Shown: piece by piece, positions 40,301 to 52,500 of the stretch
Numbering within the stretch: position 1 is the first letter of the stretch
How the letters are laid out: the number at the start of each line of letters is the position of its first letter
Source: Actinokineospora terrae
Lineage (GTDB): Bacteria; Actinomycetota; Actinomycetes; Mycobacteriales; Pseudonocardiaceae
Direction of reading: 5' to 3'
NCBI RefSeq assembly: GCF_900111175.1
Contig: NZ_FOGI01000003.1
Span: 287,141-351,140, forward strand
DNA length: 64,000 nt
Notes under the pieces: model-generated
The model's database searches: none
What the model was told of the DNA's origin: nothing
The model's input: only the letters and a program-made list of their open reading frames with translations
Program-made: the position numbers and the translations under genes

Positions 40301-43300
40301 TCGCCAGAGCGTCCTCGTCGGCCAGGGCCTCGGTCGGCACGAAGTCGATGTGCGGCGCCAAGGCGTGCGCGCACTGGGCGAACCGGTCGGCGAACACCGG
40401 CTCGTCCAGGAGTTCCAGCGCCATCCCCCGCCACTGCGACCCCTGGCCGGGGAACACGAACGCGATCTTGGCCGCGCCCGCCTTCCCCACTGTGACGGCA
40501 GAATGCGGCGTGCCCTCGGCGAGAGCGGTGAGGCCCTCGCGCAGGCCGTCTTCGGTGTCGGCGACGATCACGGCCCGGTGCTCGAAAGTGCTGCGGCCGC
40601 CGAGGGTGTGGGCGATGTCGGGCAGGGCAGCGGTCAGGTTCGCGCGCAGCGCCTCGGCTTGGCCCCGCAGGGCCTGCTCGGAGCGAGCCGACACGACGAA
40701 GGGCAGGGGCCGTCCGGCCTGCCGGGCGGCCGACTCGGCGGGATCGTCCTGGCCGTGGGCTGCCTCCTCCAGGATGAGGTGGGCGTTGGTGCCGCTGGCC
40801 CCGAACGACGACACCCCGGCCCGGCGCGGCCGACCGGTCGCGGGCCAGGGGGTGGTGTCGGTGAGCAGGTCGACCGACCCGCTCGTCCAGTCCACCTGGG
40901 ACGTCGGGGCGTCGACGTGCAGCGTCCTGGGCAGGACCCCGTGGCGCAGCGCCAGCACCATCTTGATCACGCCAGCGGCACCGGAGGCGGCCTGGGTGTG
41001 CCCGAGGTTCGACTTGACCGCGCCGAGCAGCAGCGGCCGCTCCCGGTCGCGCCCGTAGGTGGCCAGCAGTGCCTGCGCCTCGATCGGGTCGCCGAGCGTG
41101 GTGCCGGTGCCGTGCGCCTCCACCGCGTCCACATCGGACAAGTCCAGACCTGCGTCGGCGACAGCGGCGCGGATGACCCGCTGCTGGGACGGCCCGTTCG
41201 GCGCGGTGAGGCCGTTCGACGCCCCATCGGAGTTGACCGCGCTGCCCTTCAGCACCGCCAAGACCTTGTGCCCGTTGCGTTGCGCGTCCGAGAGCCGTTC
41301 GACGAGCAGCAGCGCGGCACCCTCACCCCAGCCCGTTCCATCAGCCGCGTCGGCGAACGCCTTGCACCGGCCGTCCTGGGCGAGCCCGCTCAGGCGGCTG
41401 AACTCCACGAACGGCCCCGGGGTCGACATCACCGACACGCCACCGGCCAGTGCCAGGTCGCACTCGCCCGACCTCAGCGACCGAGCGGCCAGGTGCAGCG
41501 CGACCAGCGACGACGAGCACGCGGTGTCCACGGTGAGCGCGGGTCCCTCGAAGCCGAAGCTGTAGGCGACCCGGCCGGACAGGATGCTGGCGGTGGCGCC
41601 CGCGAGCAGGTGCCCCTCGACGTCATCCTCGGAACTGAGCAGCAGGTAGCTGTAGTCCTGCCCGTTGCTGCCCGCGAACACGCCGGTCCGGCTGCCGCGC
41701 AGGTCGTGCGGGTCGATGCCCGCGCGTTCGACCGCCTCCCAGGCGGTTTCCAGCAGGAGCCGCTGCTGCGGGTCCATCGCGATGGCCTCGCGCGGGGAGA
41801 TCCCGAAGAACGCCGGGTCGAAGTCGGCGGCCTCGTGCAGGAACCCGCCCGCCTGGACATACGACGTGCCGCCGTCGACGTCCTCGGCGAACAGTTCGTC
41901 GAGGTCCCAGCCGCGGTCGGCGGGGAACGCGGAGATGGCCTCGTCGCCCGCCAGCAGCAGCCGCCACAGGTCTTCCGGTGTGGTGACGCCGCCGGGGAAG
42001 CGGCACGCCATGCCGATGATCGCGATCGGCTCGTCGACCGTCACACGCGCCGCGACATCCACGACCCGGGTGGTCCCGGTCAGCTCCGCGACGAGGTACT
42101 CGGCGAGCGTGGCGGGCTTCGGGTAGTCGAACACCAGGCCCGCGGTGAGGGTGAGCCCGGTCGCGGCGGCGAGCCGGTCGCGGACCTCGACCGCGGTGAG
42201 CGAGTCGATGCCGAGGTCCTTGAACGGCAGCTGCGCGCCGATGTCGTCCGGCCCTCGGTAGCCGAGCACGGCAGCGACTTCAGCACGCACCAGGTCGAGC
42301 AGGACGCCGGTGCGGTCGCCCTCGGGCAGGTCGGCCAGCCTGGACACCCACTGGGCGCGCACGTCACCGGCGGCGACGGGCTCGGGGTTCTCGTCGACCA
42401 GGTCGGCGAGCAGCGGACTGCGGCGAGCGCTGGTGAAGGCGGGGGCGAACACGGTCCAGTCGACGTCGGCCACGGTGAGGTCGGCGCGGCTGTCGAGAGC
42501 GCGGCTGAGAGCCTTGAGCGCCTTGGCAGGCGGCATCGGGCGCAGGCCGCGGCGCAGCAGTTGCTCGTGGCTGTCGGCGGCCATCCCGGCGCCTTCCCAC
42601 GGTCCCCATGCGACGGACACGGCGGGAAGACCCTTGCCGCGCCTGGATTCGGCCAGCGCGTCGAGGTACGCGTTCGCGGCGGCGTAGGCACCCTGGCCGC
42701 CACCGCCCCAGGTCGCGGCGACGGAGGAGAAGTAGACGAACTCGGCGTCGGGCAGCAGCTCGTCGAGCAGCGCGGCGCCGACGACCTTGGCGCGCAGGAC
42801 CTCGGCGTACTCGGCGAGGCCGGTCTCGTTGAGCGGCACGAGGTCCGAGACCCCGGCGGCGTGCACGACGGTGCCGACCTCGTGCTCGGCGAGGAACGCG
42901 GCGACCTGCTCGCGGTCGGTGACGTCGAGTGCGACGACCTCGCCAGTCCCGATCCCTGTGCGACTGGCCAGGATCACCCGCTCGGCACCCTGTTCGGCCA
43001 ACCAGGCGGCCACGTGCGTGCCCAACGCGCCCGTACCACCGGTGACCAGCACAGTTCCGCGCGGCGCCCAGGGCATCCCGGCGGTGGGGACGGCTCGGGC
43101 GAGCCTGCGGCCGAACACGCCGGTCGAGCGGATGGCGACCTGGTCCTCACCGCTCGCGACGACGGCCACCAGCGCGGCCGCGGCACGGTCGTCCGGTACC
43201 GGCATGTCGACCACACCGCCCCACCGCACGCCCAGTTCCAGCGCGGCGACCCGGCCTGCACCCCACAGCTGGGCCTGGCTCGGCGCGGTGAGCCGGTCGG

Positions 43301-46300
43301 CGCGGCCGATCGACACGGCACCCCTGGTGACGATCCACAGTGGAGCGTTCAGGTTCGCGTCGCCGAGCGCCTGCTGCAGGATCACGGTGGCGACCTGGCC
43401 GGAGGTCATCGGCGGGTACTCGGCGTGCGCCGAGTCGTCGTCGGCCAGCAGGGACAGCACGGCGGTGAAGCCCATGCCCGCGACATCGCGCAGCCGGGCG
43501 GCGACCGACCAGCGGTCCACCTCGGTGCGGGCCAGCGGCAGTTCCACCACGTCGACCCCGTGGCCGCGCAGCGCCCGGACGGTGCCGATCACGGCCTGGT
43601 CGTCGGCCTTGGCGCTGGGGACGACGACCAGCCAGGTGCCCGGGGCGCTCGGCGCGGTCAAGCCGGTCACCGGGGTCCAAGTGGCGCGGTAGCACCAGGT
43701 GTCGACCTCGGTGCGGTCCCGCTGGCCGCGGCGCCAGTCGACCAGCGCGGGCAGGAGCGCGCGGACAGCGTCTTCGTCGGTGCGCAGGGTCGCGGCCAGC
43801 GCGGCCGGGTCGGCGCGGTCGACGGCGGTCCAGAACGCCCCGTCCTCGGTGCCGCCCGCGGACGCCGGGTCGAGCCAGTACCGGTCGCGGCGGAAGGCGT
43901 AGGTGGGGAGGGGGACGAGCTTGCCGCCCCAGGGCTCGAACACGGCGCGCCAGTCGACGCCGACACCGGTGGCGTGGGCGCGGGACAGGCCGGTGAGCAG
44001 GGCGTCGACCTCGTGGCGGTCGCGCCGGGACAGGGCGAGAGCGCCGTCGACCACGGCGGTGAGCGCGGCGTCCGGGCCGATCTCGACGAACCGGGTGACA
44101 CCCGCCGCGCGCAGCCGGTCGACGGCGGCCGCGAACCGGACCGGTTCGCGCACCTGCCGCACCCAGTAGTCGGCGTCCACGTCGATCAGCAGCTCACCGG
44201 ACACAGTGGACATAACGGGCAGAACCGCGCGGCCGTGCGCGATCCCGGCGATGGCCGCGCGCAGGTCCGCCAGCATGGGGTCCATGAGCCGCGAGTGGAA
44301 GGCGTGCGAGGTGGCCAGGTCTTTCACCCGGCCCGAGTGCTCGACGATCCGCTCCCTCAGCTGCTGGACGACCGCGCGATCCCCGGACAGGACAACGGAA
44401 CGATCCGAGTTGACCGCCGCCAGGTCCACGCCGTCCGGCAGCCCACCGGGGAACCGGCGCGCGAGGGTCGACTCGCTGATCTCCACGGCCAGCATGGCGC
44501 CGCCCTCGGGGAGGGCACCCATCAGCCGGGCACGGGCGTTGACCAGCGTGCACGCGTCGGCCAGCGACAGGATCCCCGCGACGTGGGCCGCCGCGATCTC
44601 GCCGATGGAGTGCCCGACCAGGTAGTCCGGCCGCACGCCCCACGACTCCACCAGCCGGTACAGCGCGACCTCGAAGGCGAAGATCGCGGGCTGCGCGTGC
44701 TCGGTCCGCCCCAGGTCCCCGAACTCGCTGACCCCGAGTGCCGTCCGCACCTCGGCGAACGCCGCCGCGAACACCGGGAACGCGGCGGCCAGCTGCTCGC
44801 CCATCCCCGCCCGCTGCGCGCCCTGGCCGGTGAACAGGAACGCCGTGCGGCCGTCGTCCGCCGAGCCGGTCACGACATTGCCCGCGGCCCGACCGGCGGC
44901 AACGGCCCGCAACCCGTCGACAAGTTCGTCGCGATCCGCCGCGAGCACGACCGCGCGGTGGTCCAGACTCGCCCGACCCGTCGCCAGGGTGTGCGCGACG
45001 TCGAGCACGCTTCCCCCGAGCCCGCCCAGCAGCCGCTGCGCCTGCTCCCGTAACACCTCGAAACTGTGCCCGGAGACCAAGTACGGCACCTGCCGGGAAA
45101 CACGGGGAGCCTGGCCCGGCTCGTCGGGCTCGGCGGACGGCTCGGGCGCGGACAGGATGACGTGGGCGTTCGTGCCGCTCATGCCGAACGACGACACCCC
45201 GATCCGGCGCGGGCGGTCCACCTCCGGCCACGGGCGGGCCGAGCTGAGCAGGCCGAGCCCGGTCCAGTCGATGTGCGGGGACGGCTCGCCCGCGTGCAGC
45301 GTCTGCGGCAGCACGCCGTGCCGCAGCGCCATGACCGACTTGATCACCCCGGCGACCCCGGCCGCTGCCTGGGTGTGGCCGATGTTCGACTTCACCGACC
45401 CCAGCCACAGCGGCTCGACTCGGTCGCTCCCGTACGCGGCCGCAAGCGCTTGCGCCTCGATCGGATCGCCCAGCACGGTCCCGGTGCCGTGCGCCTCGAC
45501 CGCGTCCACATCGGACGGTGACAGGCCTGCGGCGGCAAGTGCCGCCCGGATCACCCGCTGCTGCGAAGGACCATTCGGCGCCGTCAACCCGTTCGACGCC
45601 CCGTCCGCGTTCACCGCCGTGCCGCTCACGACAGCCAGTACGTCATAACCGCGCCGACGAGCCTCGGAGAGCCGGGTCAGCACCAGCACTCCCGCGCCCT
45701 CGCCCCACCCCGTGCCGTCCGCGTCAGCCGAGAACGCCTTGCAGCGCCCGTCTCCCGCAAGCCCGCCTTGGGCACCGAACTCGCTGTAGAGGCCAAGCCC
45801 CGCCATGACCGTCACCCCGGCCACCAGCGCCAGGGAACACTCGTCGCCCTGCAACGCCTTGACCGCCAGGTGCAACGCGACCAGCGACGACGAGCAGGCT
45901 GTGTCCACAGTGACCGCCGGACCTTCGAGCCCGAGCGAGTACGCCACCCGTCCGGACACCACACTCGCGGCGCTGCCGGTCAGCAGGTGCCCCTCGGCGC
46001 CCTCCGGGATCTCCAGCCCGATGCCGTAGTTCGACGCCCCCGCACCCGCGAACACCCCGGTCCGGCTGCCGCGCAACGACAACGGGTCGACGCCGGTCCG
46101 CTCCAACGCCTCCCACGCGACCTCCAGCAGCACCCGCTGCTGCGGGTCCATGGTCAGCGCCTCGCGCGGGCTGATGCCGAACAGCGCGGCGTCGAACCGG
46201 TCGGCGTCGTCGAGGAACCCGCCGCGCACCGCGACCGGGTCGACCTCGATCCCCCGCCCCTCGGGGAACCCGGTGACCGCGTCGCGCCCGGCGCGGACCA

Positions 46301-46460
46301 GGTCCCACAGGTCGTCCGGGGTGCGCACGCCACCGGGGTAGCGGCAGCCCATGCCGACGACGGCGATCGGTTCCCGCAACGCCGCCAGCCGCTCGCGCGT
46401 GTCGGCGAGGTCGGCGGTGACCCGCTTGAGGTACCGCAGGAGCTTCTCGTCGTCAGCCAT
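37377..46460 (-). CDS. PKS C: modules C4 and C5, both KS-AT-KR-ACP
   Basis: This 3027-residue PKS has docking helix [23 protein letters not shown] at the N-terminus and docking tail [15 protein letters not shown] at the C-terminus. C4 uses a malonyl-type AT (SHAFHS) and an A1-type KR. C5 uses a methylmalonyl-type AT (DYASHS) and a KR with the A2 (epimerising) signature. Both KS domains keep DTACSSS and HGTGT. The start is ATG at 46460: it has GGAGG eight bases upstream, whereas a GTG six codons earlier lacks a site. The gene begins 53 bases after the PKS B stop and ends in an ATGA overlap with PKS D. I see no CTAGGGG boxes in the short gap before it, so it is probably read through from PKS B. 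Confidence 0.95.
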   Translation of the reverse strand: MADDEKLLRYLKRVTADLADTRERLAALREPIAVVGMGCRYPGGVRTPDDLWDLVRAGRDAVTGFPEGRGIEVDPVAVRGGFLDDADRFDAALFGISPREALTMDPQQRVLLEVAWEALERTGVDPLSLRGSRTGVFAGAGASNYGIGLEIPEGAEGHLLTGSAASVVSGRVAYSLGLEGPAVTVDTACSSSLVALHLAVKALQGDECSLALVAGVTVMAGLGLYSEFGAQGGLAGDGRCKAFSADADGTGWGEGAGVLVLTRLSEARRRGYDVLAVVSGTAVNADGASNGLTAPNGPSQQRVIRAALAAAGLSPSDVDAVEAHGTGTVLGDPIEAQALAAAYGSDRVEPLWLGSVKSNIGHTQAAAGVAGVIKSVMALRHGVLPQTLHAGEPSPHIDWTGLGLLSSARPWPEVDRPRRIGVSSFGMSGTNAHVILSAPEPSAEPDEPGQAPRVSRQVPYLVSGHSFEVLREQAQRLLGGLGGSVLDVAHTLATGRASLDHRAVVLAADRDELVDGLRAVAAGRAAGNVVTGSADDGRTAFLFTGQGAQRAGMGEQLAAAFPVFAAAFAEVRTALGVSEFGDLGRTEHAQPAIFAFEVALYRLVESWGVRPDYLVGHSIGEIAAAHVAGILSLADACTLVNARARLMGALPEGGAMLAVEISESTLARRFPGGLPDGVDLAAVNSDRSVVLSGDRAVVQQLRERIVEHSGRVKDLATSHAFHSRLMDPMLADLRAAIAGIAHGRAVLPVMSTVSGELLIDVDADYWVRQVREPVRFAAAVDRLRAAGVTRFVEIGPDAALTAVVDGALALSRRDRHEVDALLTGLSRAHATGVGVDWRAVFEPWGGKLVPLPTYAFRRDRYWLDPASAGGTEDGAFWTAVDRADPAALAATLRTDEDAVRALLPALVDWRRGQRDRTEVDTWCYRATWTPVTGLTAPSAPGTWLVVVPSAKADDQAVIGTVRALRGHGVDVVELPLARTEVDRWSVAARLRDVAGMGFTAVLSLLADDDSAHAEYPPMTSGQVATVILQQALGDANLNAPLWIVTRGAVSIGRADRLTAPSQAQLWGAGRVAALELGVRWGGVVDMPVPDDRAAAALVAVVASGEDQVAIRSTGVFGRRLARAVPTAGMPWAPRGTVLVTGGTGALGTHVAAWLAEQGAERVILASRTGIGTGEVVALDVTDREQVAAFLAEHEVGTVVHAAGVSDLVPLNETGLAEYAEVLRAKVVGAALLDELLPDAEFVYFSSVAATWGGGGQGAYAAANAYLDALAESRRGKGLPAVSVAWGPWEGAGMAADSHEQLLRRGLRPMPPAKALKALSRALDSRADLTVADVDWTVFAPAFTSARRSPLLADLVDENPEPVAAGDVRAQWVSRLADLPEGDRTGVLLDLVRAEVAAVLGYRGPDDIGAQLPFKDLGIDSLTAVEVRDRLAAATGLTLTAGLVFDYPKPATLAEYLVAELTGTTRVVDVAARVTVDEPIAIIGMACRFPGGVTTPEDLWRLLLAGDEAISAFPADRGWDLDELFAEDVDGGTSYVQAGGFLHEAADFDPAFFGISPREAIAMDPQQRLLLETAWEAVERAGIDPHDLRGSRTGVFAGSNGQDYSYLLLSSEDDVEGHLLAGATASILSGRVAYSFGFEGPALTVDTACSSSLVALHLAARSLRSGECDLALAGGVSVMSTPGPFVEFSRLSGLAQDGRCKAFADAADGTGWGEGAALLLVERLSDAQRNGHKVLAVLKGSAVNSDGASNGLTAPNGPSQQRVIRAAVADAGLDLSDVDAVEAHGTGTTLGDPIEAQALLATYGRDRERPLLLGAVKSNLGHTQAASGAAGVIKMVLALRHGVLPRTLHVDAPTSQVDWTSGSVDLLTDTTPWPATGRPRRAGVSSFGASGTNAHLILEEAAHGQDDPAESAARQAGRPLPFVVSARSEQALRGQAEALRANLTAALPDIAHTLGGRSTFEHRAVIVADTEDGLREGLTALAEGTPHSAVTVGKAGAAKIAFVFPGQGSQWRGMALELLDEPVFADRFAQCAHALAPHIDFVPTEALADEDALARVDVVQPVLWAVMVSLAALWQAHGVTPAAVVGHSQGEIAAAAVSGALSLADAAAVVALRSQAITELAGLGGMVSIPLGEDIVRHRIVPWGERISVAAVNGPEATVVSGEPGALDELLVELTGDNIRARRVPVDYASHSAQVDRLRERITAALAHIAPRRAAIPFYSAVTGDLLDTSGLGADYWFTNLRETVRFESATAALIRDGHTLLIESSPHPVLTAAIQDATAIGTLRRDDGGRTRWLTALAEAHTRGAAVDWRLDGRFVDLPTYAFQRQRYWSKPHIEAPVPASNPGEARFWAAVDRADGAAVAETLGVPESAVESLLPALAGWHRQVGAESAVDGWRYRIRWSAVDEVRTPVLTGRWLVVVSEALADSPIARALGDAEVLVIDPTEESLATKLGGYEVDGILSLLALDETPHPVHTALPVGLTATLSLLHAAVETDIAPLWCVTQGAVGTAGEVPVNPGQAQVWGLGRVAALEHPRQWGGLVDLPVNFDERAESRLIAALTRTDDEDQLAVRASGTFARRLVRAATGSTAPIRSWRPGGSVLVTGGTGAIGGHVARWLAENGTEHLVLTSRRGQDAPGAADLVAELSALGAKVDVVSCDLSDRADVARMLSELDGPVTTVMHTAGMGTLAPLEYTSVGDLAYLITAKVAGARHLDELIDPAQLDAVVYFSSIAGVWGVGRHGGYAAGNAYLDALAEHRRSEGVPVLSVAWGPWDGGGMVAMTAVEPMLRRGVPLITPGPAMVALRQALDHGDTFVAAAEVDWAKFVPAFTSLRPSQLLAELPEAASRQVAAVVPAEAAADFRTRLAGLSEVERSRTLLDLVRAHAAVVLGHPGPEAIDPDLAFREVGFDSLTAVELRNRVAAETGLALPATLVFDQPNPTVLAAHLRALALPDEPEDDLPSIAELDRIELALSTRADDDIARVRVVMRLESLLAAQRGTGSSGGDLLDRLGSATNDELFDLVEKDLGLT
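37620..42035 (-). other. Module C5: KS-AT(methylmalonyl)-KR-ACP
   Basis: AT (about 40440-39500) has GHSQGE and DYASHS. KR has GGTGAIG, all of Lys, Ser, Tyr and Asn, Trp eight residues and His three residues before the Tyr ([14 protein letters not shown]): the A2 signature for an epimerised alpha-methyl with L-hydroxyl. ACP has GFDSL near 37745. Limits approximate. Confidence 0.85.
42080..46375 (-). other. Module C4: KS-AT(malonyl)-KR-ACP
   Basis: AT (about 44850-43900) has GHSIGE and SHAFHS. KR has GGTGALG and [10 protein letters not shown], so A1, but the stretch between SRTG and LDVTDR is only 8 residues where sibling KRs have about 19-24, a shortening in the second half of the Rossmann fold. 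ACP has GIDSL near 42200. Confidence 0.85.
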
Positions 46461-46513
46461 GTCGGGGTCCTCCACCACATCCGTCCGGGTCGGGGCTGCT
46501 GATCAGGCCGGTG

Positions 46514-49500
46514 TCACGACACGCCGAGTTCCTTGTCGATGAAGTCGAAGACGGCGTCGGCGGAGGCCGACTCCAGCCGACCGGCCACCCCTGAGCCGCC
46601 GGTCACGGTCTCCAGCAACGCCCGCAAGCGGTCCGCGATCGCGCTGTCGGCCAAGGCCCCCACCGGGAGCGCGGCCACTGTCGCACTGAGACGGTCGAGG
46701 TCGGCGATGGCGGCGGCGTCCGGGTCACCCGAGCCGACCAGGTCCCCCCACAGCCGGTCCGCGAGGTCGACCGGTGTCGGGTGGTCGAACACGAGCGTGG
46801 CGGGCAACCGCAGCCCGGTCGCGCCCGCGAGCCGGTTGCGCAGCTCGACCCCGGTGAGGGAGTCGAACCCGAGTTCCTTGAACGCGCGCTCGGGACCGAC
46901 CGCGCCCGCGTCCCCGTGACCGAGGACGGCGGCGGCGTGGTCGCGGACGATGTCCTGCAAGGTCCGGCGCTGCTCCGGCTCGGGCAGCCTGGTCAGCCGC
47001 TCGGCCAGGTCGACCGGCTTCGCGGCCCCGGCCCGCGCCCGGGTCGGGGCACTCGGCCGGACCAGACCGCGCAGCAACGGCGGCACGTCCTGGACGGCCT
47101 TGAGGTCGAGGTTGATCGGCACCAGGTGCGCGTCCGGCAGGGAGATCGCCGCGTCGAACAGCGCCATCCCCTGCTCGGCGGTGATCGTCGCGCCCGCGCG
47201 GGCCTTGGCCGCCTGACCGAGGTGCCCGGTCATGGTGCTGGCCTGCTCCCACAGTCCCCACGCGAGCGACTGCCCGGGCAGGCCCCGGGCGCGGCGGCGG
47301 TGGGCGAGGGCGTCGAGCACGGCGTTGGCGGCCGCGTAGTTGGCCTGGCCCGCGGTGCCCAAAGTGGACGAAGCGGACGAGTAGAGCACGAAGAACGCCA
47401 GGTCGTGGGCCGCGGTCAGGTCGTCGAGCAGGAGCGCGGCGGTGACCTTCGGGCGCAGCACGGCGGCGAGGCGGTCCGGGGTGAGGGAGCCGAGCACACC
47501 GTCGTCGAGAACCCCGGCGGCGTGGACGACACCGGTGAGCCGCACGTCCGCCAGCACCTTGGCGAGGGCCTCGCGATCCGTGACGTCACAGGCGATCGCG
47601 CGGGCCTGCTCGGGCATGTCGGCCGGGGCGTTGCCGGAGCGGCTGACCAGCAGCACGTCCCGCACCCCGTGGACGTCGACGAGGTGCCGGGCGAGGAACC
47701 CGGCCAGGACGCCGCTGCCGCCGGTGATCAGGACCGTGCCGCTCTGGTCGATCGGGGCGGGCAGGGTGAGGACGTTCTTGCCGACGTGCCGCGCACCCGC
47801 GATGTGCCGGAAGGCGGCGGGCGCCTGCCGCAGGTCCCACCCGGTGATCGGCAGCAGGTCGAGCGCGCCCCGGTCGAACAGGGCCAGCACCTCGGCCAGG
47901 ATCTCGCCCAACCGGTCCGGACCGGCCTCGACCAGGTCGAACGCCCGGTAGCCGGGGAGTCCGGCGCGGATGTCGGTCTTGCCCATCTCGATGAACCGGC
48001 CGCCATCGGCGAGCAGCCGCAGCGAGGCGTCGACGTACTCGCCCGCCAGGGAGTTGAGCACGACGTCGAACCCGCGGCCGGAGGTGGCGTGCCGCAGTCG
48101 GCCTTCGAAGTCCAGCGACCGCGAGGACGCCAGGTGCGCGTCGTCCAGTCCGGTCGCCGACCACTTGGCCGGGCTCGCGGTGCCGAACGGCTCCGCACCG
48201 AGGTGCCTGGCCAGCTGGACCGCCGCCATCCCGACACCGCCGGAGGCCGCGTGCACCAGCACCACGTCGCCCTCGGCCATGCCGCCCAGGTCGACCAGGC
48301 CGTAGTACGCGGTGAGGAACGGCGTGGGAACGGAAGCGGCCTCGGCGAAGCTCCACTGCGGACGCATCCGGGCGAGCGCGCGGCGGTCGGTGATGGCCTC
48401 GGGACCGAAGCACGTGGTGAACACGCCGAACACGCGGTCACCCGGCTCCACATCGGACACCCCGGTACCGACCTCGAGCACGACGCCCGCGCCCTCGGTG
48501 CCCATGCCCTGCTGGTCGGGCACCAGGCCCAGGGTGATCGCGACGTCGCGGAAGTTGACGCCCATGGCCCGCATCGCGACCCGGACCTCGTTCGGGCCGA
48601 GGCCCCTCGACGGGTCCGGCACGAACGCGAGGTTGTCGATGGTGCGGTCGCCGAGCACGTCGAGCCTGGTCCCGGGCCTGGGATCCAGGTCGGGCGCGGT
48701 GGCGCGGGCGAGCCGAGCGGCGAGCACCTGGCCGCGGCGGATGGCGACCTGGGGTTCGTCTACGGCTAGTGCGGCAGCGAGCGCGGGCCTGGAGTCCGGG
48801 TGGTCGTCGAGGTCGACAATCCCGAAGCGGCCGGGGTTCTCACTCACGGCTGAGCGGAACAGGCCATGAGCCGCCGCTCCAGCGAGATCGCGGACGTCCT
48901 CGCCCGGGGCCGTGCCCACCGCGTGGTGGGTGAGCAGGACCAGCCGGGAGTCGGCGAAACGCTCGTCGATCGCCCAGTCCTGGGCCTTGACCAGGGCTTC
49001 CTGCGCCGCGGCTGCCGGGTCTGACGCCGCCGGGGACCAGAGGACGTGCGCCGGGGCCGGGCCATCGGTCAGGTCGTCGAAGGTGGTGAACTCGACTGCG
49101 TCGCCAGTGGTGACGGGGACCCAGTCGACGCGGAACAGGGACTCGGTGTCGCGGGCGGCGGCGAAGGGGCGCAGCGCGAGGGACTCGATGGTGATCACGG
49201 GCGTGCCGTGCGGGTCGGTCGCGGTGACGGCGATGGTGTCGGCGCCGAGCGGGCTGATCCGCACCCGCAGGGCGGTCGCGCCGGTGGCGTGCAACGTGAC
49301 GCCGGTCCAGGCGAACGGGAGCAGGGTGCCACCGCCGAGAAGACCGCCGAGGGAGGCGGCGTGGAGCGCGGAGTCGAGCAGGGCGGGGTGCACGCCGAAG
49401 GCGCCCGGTTCGGCCAGTTCGACCTCGGCGTAGACGTCGTCGCCGGACTTCCAGGCGGCGGTGAGGCCCTGGAAGGTCGGGCCGTAGCCGTATCCCGCCT

Positions 49501-52500
49501 CGGCCAGGGCGGCGTAGAAGCCCTCCGTGTTCAGGGGCTCACCGGTCGGCGGCCATGCCAGCGGCTCCGGGGTGATGGCCTTGTCGCTGAGAGTCGCGGT
49601 GGCGTGGGTGGTCCACTCACCGCCCGCCTCAGGTCGTGAGTGGACGGTCAGGTCGGTGCCGTCGCTGCGGACCTGGAGGTGGATGGCGGCGCGCTCGGGC
49701 AGGACGAGCGGGGCGCGCAGGGTCAGTTCGCTGACGTGCGCGCCGACGTGCAGGGCGAGGTCGACGAACGCGGTTCCCGGCAGCAGTACCGCGCCGTTGA
49801 CCGCGTGATCGGCCAACCACGGGTGCGTCGCGAGGGACAACCGACCGGTCCACACAGTGCCTTCGTCACCGGCGAGCGGGACGGCGGCGCCGAGCAGCGG
49901 GTGTGCGGCATCGACGAGGCCCGCGGCGGTGACGTCCGTGCTGGTGCCGGGCTTCGGCCAGTAGCGGCGGCGCTGGAAGGCGTAGGTCGGCAGGTCCACG
50001 ACCCGGCCGCCCCAGTCGCGCAGGACCTCGGTCCAGTCGACGTCGATACCCGCCACGTAGGCCTCGGCGAGCGCGGTCAGCCAGCGGCCGGGTTCGCCGC
50101 GGCGCAAAGTGGACAGAACCGTTCCGGTGGCGTCCTTCGCGTCGAGCGTCTCCTGGAGGCCGACCGTGAGCACCGGGTGGGCGCTGACCTCAAGGAACAC
50201 CGTTCGGCCCGCGTCGATCAGACCTCCGGCCGACTGTTCGAACAGGACAGTGTCGCGCAGGTTGTCGTACCAGTAGCCTGCGTCGAGGCTCGCGGTGTCA
50301 AGCGCGGCGGCGGTCACCGCGGAGTGGAACGGGATGGTGCCGGTGACCGGGATGATCGGGGCGAGGTCGGTGAGCAGGCGGTCGCGGACGCGTTCCACGT
50401 GGGCGGAGTGCGAGGCGTAGTCGACCGGGATGCGCTTGGCCCTGATGTCGCAGTGGGCGCAGATGGCCAGCAGCTCTTCCAGCGCCTCGACATCGCCGGA
50501 CACCACTGTGGACAGCGGGCCGTTGACCGCGGCGACGGACAGGGTCGGCCAGGACTCGATCAGCCGTCGTGCGTCGGCGTGCGGGACGGCGAGCGACACC
50601 ATGCCGCCCTCGACGCCGCCGAGCCCGCAGCAGTCCTCCCACTGGCGGTGCATGTCGCTGAGCGGGGAGTTCTGCGGACACAGCAGCTCGGCGATGGCCT
50701 TGGCACGCAGCGCGACGACGCGGGCGCCGTCTTCCAGCGTCAGCCCACCGGCGACGACAGCCGCCGCGATCTCGCCCTGGGAGTGGCCGAGCACGGCGGC
50801 GGGCCGGACGCCCACGGAGATCCACAGCTCGGCCAGCGACACCATCACCGCCCACAGCACGGGCTGGACCACGTCGACCCGGTCGAGGTCACCGCCGCGC
50901 AGGACGTCGAGCAGCGACCAGTCGACGTGCGGGGCGAGCGCGCGTTCGCACTGCTCGATCCGGTCCCGGAACGCCGGTTCGCCGAGCAGGTCGACCGCCA
51001 TGCCGATCCACTGGGAGCCCTGGCCGGGGAACACGAACACCGGCCCGGTGGACTTGGCCGTGCCGACAGGCTGCCTGCCGTCCGCGAGTGCCCGCAGGCC
51101 ATCCTCGCCGAAGGCCACGGCTCGGTAGGGCAGCGCGGCCCGGGTGGTGGCGAGCGTCCAAGCGATGTCGACCGAGTTCGCCTCCGCGGTGGACAGACGG
51201 GTGGCCTGTTCCCTCAGCGCTTCGGCCGAGTCCGCCGAGAGCACCCACGGCACGCTCGGGCGTTCGACCGGAGCAGGTTTCTCAGTGTCGGAGAACGACT
51301 CCAGCACGATGTGGGCGTTGGTGCCGCTGACACCGAACGACGACACGCCCGCTCGACGCGGTCGCCCCTGGTCCGTCCAGCTGACGGGCTCGGTGAGGAG
51401 CCGGACGGCACCGGCGGTCCAGTCGACCTGGCTGCTGGGGGTGTCGACGTGCAGGGTCCGCGGCAGCAGGCCGTGGCGCATCGCCTGCACCATCTTGATC
51501 ACGCCCGCGACGCCGGACGCGGCCTGCGTGTGGCCGATGTTCGACTTCACCGACCCCAGCCACAGCGGCGTCTCCCGCTCTTGGCCGTAGGTCGCCAGCA
51601 GTGCCTGGGCCTCGATCGGGTCGCCGAGCCGGGTTCCGGTGCCGTGGCCCTCGACGACGTCCACATCGGATGTGGTGAGTCCGGCGTCGGCGAGCGCCGC
51701 CCGGATCACGCGCTGCTGCGACGGCCCGTTCGGCGCGGTCAAGCCGTTCGACGCGCCATCGGAGTTGACGGCGGTGCCGCGGACCACGGCCAGCACTCGG
51801 TGCCCGTTGCGCCGGGCAGCGGAGAGCCGCTCGACGACCAGGACACCGACGCCCTCGCCCCACCCGGTCCCATCGGCGGCGTCCGCATAGGACTTGCAGC
51901 GCCCGTTCGGTGCGACGCCGTTCTGGCGGGAGAACTCGGTGAACACCCCTGGGGTCGACATCACGACGACGCCACCCGCGACGGCCATGTCGCACTCACC
52001 GCCACGCAGTGCCCGGACCGCCATGTGCAGCGCGACCAGGCTGGACGAGCACGCCGTGTCCACAGTGACCGCCGGGCCCTCAAGCCCGAAGGTGTAGGCG
52101 ACGCGACCGGAGACGACACTCGCCGAGCTGCCCGTCGCCAGGTAGCCCTCGCTGCCTTCCGGGGCCTCGGCGAGCAGCGAGATGTAGTCATGGCTGTTGG
52201 TGCCCGCGAAGACCCCCGTGCTGGAGCCCTTGAGCGACAACGGGTTGATGCCCGCGCGCTCGAAGGCCTCCCAGGACGCCTCGAGCAGCAGGCGCTGCTG
52301 CGGGTCCATCGCCACGGCTTCACGCGGGGACACACCGAAGAGCGCGGCGTCGAAGTCGGCCACGTCGTAGAGGAAGCCGCCCTCGTGGGCGTGGGACGAC
52401 GCGGGGTTGTCCGGGTCGGGGTCGTAGAGGCCGTCGAGCCACCAACCCCGGTCGGTCGGGAAGGGCCCCATGCCGTCCGCGCCGGTGCGCACCAGTTCCC

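Noticed and set aside
1437..46000. Numerous long open frames on the plus strand and in other frames antisense to the PKS and sugar genes (for example 37632-45053 plus strand)
   Set aside because: They mirror GC-rich coding DNA, have Arg/Gly/His/Val-rich low-complexity translations with no domain motifs, and lie opposite genes with clear catalytic motifs.
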